Below are positions 30,223 through 33,461 of a DNA stretch of 33,461 nt, in pieces. Within the stretch, counting starts at the first letter, position 1, and the number at the start of each line of letters is the position of its first letter. The stretch is from Bacteroidales bacterium. GTDB taxonomy: Bacteria; Bacteroidota; Bacteroidia; Bacteroidales; F082. The translations under genes and the position numbers were made by a program. The notes beneath the pieces were generated by a model. That model worked only from the letters and a program-made list of their open reading frames with translations, did no database searches and was not told the DNA's origin. The DNA lies in the NCBI GenBank assembly GCA_017645245.1, contig JAGCPG010000138.1:1-33461 (forward strand), written 5' to 3'.

Positions 30223-31338
30223 ATGAAACGTGTCATCGTATCGGTCATCAATGACCTGGTCACCGACCAGAGAGTTAACAAGTCGTGTCTCACGCTGCAA
30301 AAGCTGGGGTACGAGGTAATGTTGGTGGGCCGCAAACAGCGGAAAAGTCCACCGATGGACCAACGACCTTACGATACGAAAAGGATGAAGCTGCTATTCG
30401 AGAAAGGCCCGCTCTTCTATGCGGAATACAATATCCGGCTGTTTTCCTTCCTGCTTTTCCATAAGGCTAATTTATTGCTTTCCAACGATTTGGATACAGC
30501 GTTGCCGAACTATTTCATCTCGAAGCTGAAAGGCATCAAGATGATCTACGACAGCCATGAGTATTTCACTGAAACGCCAGAACTGGTCGACCGACCGAGG
30601 GTGCAGCGGGTGTGGAAACGCATCGAAGGCTTTGTGGTACCTCGACTTCTGGAGATGATCACGGTGTGCGAAAGCATCGCCGACTTGTTCCATGAAAAAT
30701 ATGGGGTGAAATGCCATGTAGTGAGGAATATTCCGGCGCGAGCGGCACTGCCTCCGAAGGGTGATAAAAAGATCTTAAACCTGCCTGAAGACAAGCATTT
30801 GCTGGTACTCCAGGGATCAGGCATCAACATCCAACGCGGTGCAGAGGAGCTGGTGGAAGCCATGCAGTATCTTGACGACTGCTACCTGATGATCATCGGT
30901 GGCGGCGACGTGCTTCCCATCTTGAAACAGATGGTCACGGAAATGCACATCGAGGATCGGGTACGCTTTATTCCGAGGATGCCTTACGCCAACATGATGG
31001 CTTACACCCAGTTGGCCGAATTGGGATTCATCCTCGACAAGGATACCAACCTCAACTATCGTTTCTGCCTCCCGAACAAACTGTTCGACTTCATCCAGGC
31101 AGGCGTGCCCATTGTGGCTTCCCGTCTTGTGGAAGTGGGAAAAATCATCGAAAAATACCAAATTGGGTTGTTCATTCCCGACCATGACCCCAAATCTATC
31201 GCCGCCACCATCAAGGAAGGGCTGGGCGATGCCTCGAGAAGAGCTGTCTGGCAGCAGGGACTGGCCAAAGCCGCTGAGGAGCTTTGCTGGGAGAATGAAC
31301 AACAGGTTCTGTTAGATATCTACAAACATTATGAATGA
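30223..31338 (+). CDS. Group 1 (GT4-like) glycosyltransferase
   Basis: The 371-residue protein has the GT-B architecture. The N-terminal Rossmann half starts MKRVIVSVINDLVTDQRVNKSC and contains LLLSNDLDTALPNY and KMIYDSHEYFTE. The C-terminal donor-binding half has LVLQGSGINIQRGAEELVEAM, MIIGGGDV, VRFIPRMPY, a NYRFCLPNKLFDFIQAGVPIVAS loop with E/P residues that contact nucleotide sugar, and KIIEKYQIGLFIP. It probably adds a sugar to a cell-envelope glycan or lipid carrier; acceptor and donor are unknown. The start cannot be moved downstream without losing the conserved first strand. It overlaps the next glycosyltransferase by 8 bases. Confidence 0.9.
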   Translation: MKRVIVSVINDLVTDQRVNKSCLTLQKLGYEVMLVGRKQRKSPPMDQRPYDTKRMKLLFEKGPLFYAEYNIRLFSFLLFHKANLLLSNDLDTALPNYFISKLKGIKMIYDSHEYFTETPELVDRPRVQRVWKRIEGFVVPRLLEMITVCESIADLFHEKYGVKCHVVRNIPARAALPPKGDKKILNLPEDKHLLVLQGSGINIQRGAEELVEAMQYLDDCYLMIIGGGDVLPILKQMVTEMHIEDRVRFIPRMPYANMMAYTQLAELGFILDKDTNLNYRFCLPNKLFDFIQAGVPIVASRLVEVGKIIEKYQIGLFIPDHDPKSIAATIKEGLGDASRRAVWQQGLAKAAEELCWENEQQVLLDIYKHYE

Positions 31339-32473
31339 CGCTGACTACCATCTACACATCATCGCGTTCGACGTGCCTTATCCTGCCAATTACGGCGGGG
31401 TGATCGACGTGTTTTACCGTGTCAAGGCGCTGTCGGAGGCGGGCGTGAAGGTGCATCTGCATTGCTTTGAATACGGCAGGGGAGAACCCGAAGTGCTGAA
31501 CCGCTGCCATGAGGTGAAATATTACAAAAGGGACACCTCGATCTGGAAACAGTTGCGTCGCGAGCCGTACGTGGTGGCTTCGCGTAAATCGGAAGCCTTG
31601 GTCCAAGACCTGTTGAAAGACGATTATCCGATTCTTTGCGAAGGGCTGCACACTACGGCGGTGCTCAACGACAGCCGCTTAAAAAACCGTAAGATATTCG
31701 TGCGAGCACACAATGTGGAGCATGACTATTACAGGTTGTTGGCCGATTCGGAGCCAACCTTCTGGAAACGTTGGTTCTACAAGATGGAGGCGCGGAAATT
31801 GCAACGCTATGAGCCGGTGCTGAAAAAAGCTGCCGCTGTCTTTTCCGTTACGCAGAAGGACAACGATTATTTCAATGCGCAATATGGCAATGCGGTGCTG
31901 GTGCCCAGTTTCAACTCGGTCAGCAGGGTGTGCTCCGAGACGGGTAGGGGCGACTATGTGCTCTACCATGGCAACCTCTCGGTGGCCGAGAACAAAAAAG
32001 CCGCTGAATGGTTGATTCTTCACGTGTTTTCGGAGATCAACATCCCTTGCGTGGTGGCGGGTTTGAATCCCCCTGACAGCCTTCGGCAGCTGTGCGATCG
32101 CTATCCCAATGTGGCGCTGAAGACCAATCTCGACGATGCCGAGATGATGGATTTGATCCGTAACGCCCAGATCAACGTGATGGTGACCGATCAGCCTACG
32201 GGACTGAAATTGAAGCTGTTGAACGCCCTGTATAACGGCCGTTTCTGCCTAGTGAATGGCGATATGATCCGTGGCACCTCGCTGGATCCGCTGTGCATCG
32301 TGGCGGAAACACCGGAGGAGTTTATCGGTGAAATCAAACGCTTGATGAAAGAAGATTTCACGGAAGACGATGTTGAAGAGCGCGACAATGCCATGCGTGA
32401 GCTCTATCAGAACGAGCGGAATGTGTCGGTGATGATTCAGACGATCTACTCAATGCGTGAGCAAACCACCTGA
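31331..32473 (+). CDS. Glycosyltransferase, GT4-like
   Basis: The 380-residue GT-B protein has HIIAFDVPYPANYGGVIDVFYRVKALSEAGVKVHLHCFEYG (N-terminal strand, Gly-rich loop and helix), FVRAHNVEHDYY, a YVLYHGNLSVAENKKAAEWLI hinge and a weak C-terminal donor site (INVMVTDQPTGLKLKLLNALYNGRFCLV). It overlaps the previous glycosyltransferase by 8 bases, indicating one operon and probably consecutive steps on one glycan. The 3' end overlaps the convergent ftsE-like gene by 28 bases. Sugar specificity is unknown. Confidence 0.88.
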   Translation: MNDADYHLHIIAFDVPYPANYGGVIDVFYRVKALSEAGVKVHLHCFEYGRGEPEVLNRCHEVKYYKRDTSIWKQLRREPYVVASRKSEALVQDLLKDDYPILCEGLHTTAVLNDSRLKNRKIFVRAHNVEHDYYRLLADSEPTFWKRWFYKMEARKLQRYEPVLKKAAAVFSVTQKDNDYFNAQYGNAVLVPSFNSVSRVCSETGRGDYVLYHGNLSVAENKKAAEWLILHVFSEINIPCVVAGLNPPDSLRQLCDRYPNVALKTNLDDAEMMDLIRNAQINVMVTDQPTGLKLKLLNALYNGRFCLVNGDMIRGTSLDPLCIVAETPEEFIGEIKRLMKEDFTEDDVEERDNAMRELYQNERNVSVMIQTIYSMREQTT

Positions 32474-33120
32474 TGGTTTTCGCATTTGATGATGCGGCCT
32501 GGGTACTTCTGGATGAGGCCGTAGTTGTGCGTTGCCATCAACACGGCGGTTCCGAAATCGCTGATTCTCAACAACATCTTTAACACATCGAGTGCCGTCT
32601 CAGGGTCGAGATTACCGGTGGGCTCGTCGGCCAGGATGATGTCGGGGTTGTTGAGCAAGGCCCGTGCGATGGCCACACCTTGACGCTCGCCGCCGGAGAG
32701 GTTGTAAGGCATGCTGTTGCGTTTGTCCTTCAGGCCAACCTTGTCCAGCACTAGATCGATGCGCTCGCTGATTTGGTCATCGTCGTTCCACCCCGTGGCT
32801 TTGAGCACAAACTCGAGGTTGGCCTCCACGTTGCGGTCGTCCAAAAGTTGAAAATCCTGGAACACGATGCCCAGTTTCCTCCTCAGGAAGGGGATCTCCT
32901 TACGGGTGATCTCGGTCAGGTCGAAGCCGGCCACGTTGACGGTGCCTTCTTCGGCGGGAAGCTCGGCGTAGAGGGTCTTCAGCAACGATGACTTGCCGCT
33001 GCCGGTCTTGCCGATGAGATAGACGAATTCGCCCTTGCCGATGCTGAAGGTCACATCGGAGAGCACGATGTTGTCGCGTTGGTAGATGGTGGCGTTTTTG
33101 AGTTCTATGATAGCGTCCAT
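32446..33120 (-). CDS. ftsE: FtsE-like ABC transporter ATPase
   Basis: The 224-residue protein has Walker A GKTGSGKSS (37-45), Q-loop FQDFQLLDDRNVEAN, signature LSGGERQGVAIARALL, Walker B IILADEPTGNLD and the H-loop ATHNY. Size and the DDRNVEAN/SGGERQ pattern match the FtsE/LolD class, and the MDAIIELKNATIYQRDNIVLSDV start is typical of Bacteroidota FtsE. With membrane partner FtsX it would regulate peptidoglycan hydrolases at division. No ftsX is adjacent in this window, so a LolD-like role cannot be fully excluded. It lies 8 bases downstream of the DUF4301 gene, probably co-transcribed. Confidence 0.85.
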   Translation of the reverse strand: MDAIIELKNATIYQRDNIVLSDVTFSIGKGEFVYLIGKTGSGKSSLLKTLYAELPAEEGTVNVAGFDLTEITRKEIPFLRRKLGIVFQDFQLLDDRNVEANLEFVLKATGWNDDDQISERIDLVLDKVGLKDKRNSMPYNLSGGERQGVAIARALLNNPDIILADEPTGNLDPETALDVLKMLLRISDFGTAVLMATHNYGLIQKYPGRIIKCENHQVVCSRIE

Positions 33121-33128
33121 AAGATCAA

Positions 33129-33461
33129 TTAGTTATGCATAGGTTTCAAGAGATCGTTCACGGTCTTCACGGGGTTGAAAGTCTCGATGGGCACCTCCAC
33201 GAAGAGGGTGATCCAGTCGGCCATGGCGCCGTTCCAGAGACCAGGTAGCTCGAGGGCCTTTAGCTCGCGGCCGTCCTTCGACTTGCTGGAGACGAAACCG
33301 GTGCTTGGGTCGACGTATTCGGTAAGGTTGAACGCTTCGCCCTTGTAGTTCCAGCAGCCGCACACCAGATCGACGGGGTTGAAATGAGTGGAACCTTTGA
33401 AGATAGCTTCCTGCTTCTCGTCGCCGTGGTTGATCTGCGACGATTCGATGATCTGCAATGA
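33129..33461 (-). CDS. DUF4301 family protein, C-terminal part
   Basis: The frame remains open to the window end, so only the last ~110 residues are visible; the TTG at 33458 is not a real start. FNPVDLVCGCWNYKGEAFNLTEYVDPSTGFVSSKSKDGRELKALELPGLWNGAMADWITLFVEVPIETFNPVKTVNDLL matches my recollection of the C-terminus of the ~500-residue Bacteroidota DUF4301 family, which resembles nucleotidyltransferases. It precedes the ftsE-like gene by 8 bases. Function unproven. Confidence 0.75.
   Translation of the reverse strand, partial: SLQIIESSQINHGDEKQEAIFKGSTHFNPVDLVCGCWNYKGEAFNLTEYVDPSTGFVSSKSKDGRELKALELPGLWNGAMADWITLFVEVPIETFNPVKTVNDLLKPMHN

Overview
The window comes from a Bacteroidota chromosome, most likely a gut or rumen member of Bacteroidales. 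The evidence is consistent throughout. Promoters carry the Bacteroidota -7 box TAnnTTTG, in several cases with TTG about 19-20 bases upstream. Start sites mostly lack strong Shine-Dalgarno sequences. Several secreted proteins end in a type IX secretion (T9SS) sorting tail finishing in ...KIVVK or similar. Family markers also fit: DUF5606, DUF4301, the PCMD domain, a TonB-dependent receptor, BACON and Listeria-Bacteroides repeats, and a fused NfnAB. No rRNA, tRNA, CRISPR array or insertion sequence was recognised.

Layout. 1-6144: a large GLUG-repeat T9SS adhesin (5' end outside the window), an AAA ATPase/DUF234 gene, and a deleted paralogue of the adhesin. 6286-8914: fused NfnAB ferredoxin:NADP+ oxidoreductase and a small convergent gene. 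8964-14501: a MORN-like repeat protein, a TonB-dependent receptor, and two secreted proteins. 14604-18320 (minus): a 1144-residue T9SS adhesin and a small protein with a C-terminal anchor-like tripartite tail. 18540-20050: a repetitive accessory patch holding two small-RNA genes, each facing a toxin-like ORF on the other strand, plus hairpin repeats. 20054-22596 (minus): a Cthe_2159-type beta-helix protein with a small T9SS partner. 22759-26453: an operon of a steroid 5-alpha-reductase-like membrane enzyme, an Old Yellow Enzyme-type flavin reductase, a short-chain dehydrogenase and a PCMD protein. 26519-28640: DUF5606, pyrK and pyrD. 28829-29139: an antitoxin-like gene with a truncated ParE toxin. 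29136-33461: murB, two glycosyltransferases, ftsE-like and DUF4301.

How the genes work together. The 22759-26453 operon is the most striking system. A 5-alpha-reductase, an OYE/BaiCD-class ene-reductase and an SDR are the three activities expected for reducing delta4-3-keto steroids or bile acids to 5-alpha or 5-beta products and then reducing the 3-ketone. Similar combinations have been linked to isoallo-lithocholate formation in gut Bacteroidales. The genes are packed with 1-base gaps or overlaps, so they look like one functional unit, here coupled to a secreted PCMD protein.

The second notable region is 18540-19900. Two near-duplicate strong promoters drive unrelated structured RNAs that run convergently into toxin-like ORFs, and those ORFs share a duplicated 5' leader. 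Short degenerate 7-bp repeat arrays are scattered through the window, some of them inside coding sequence.
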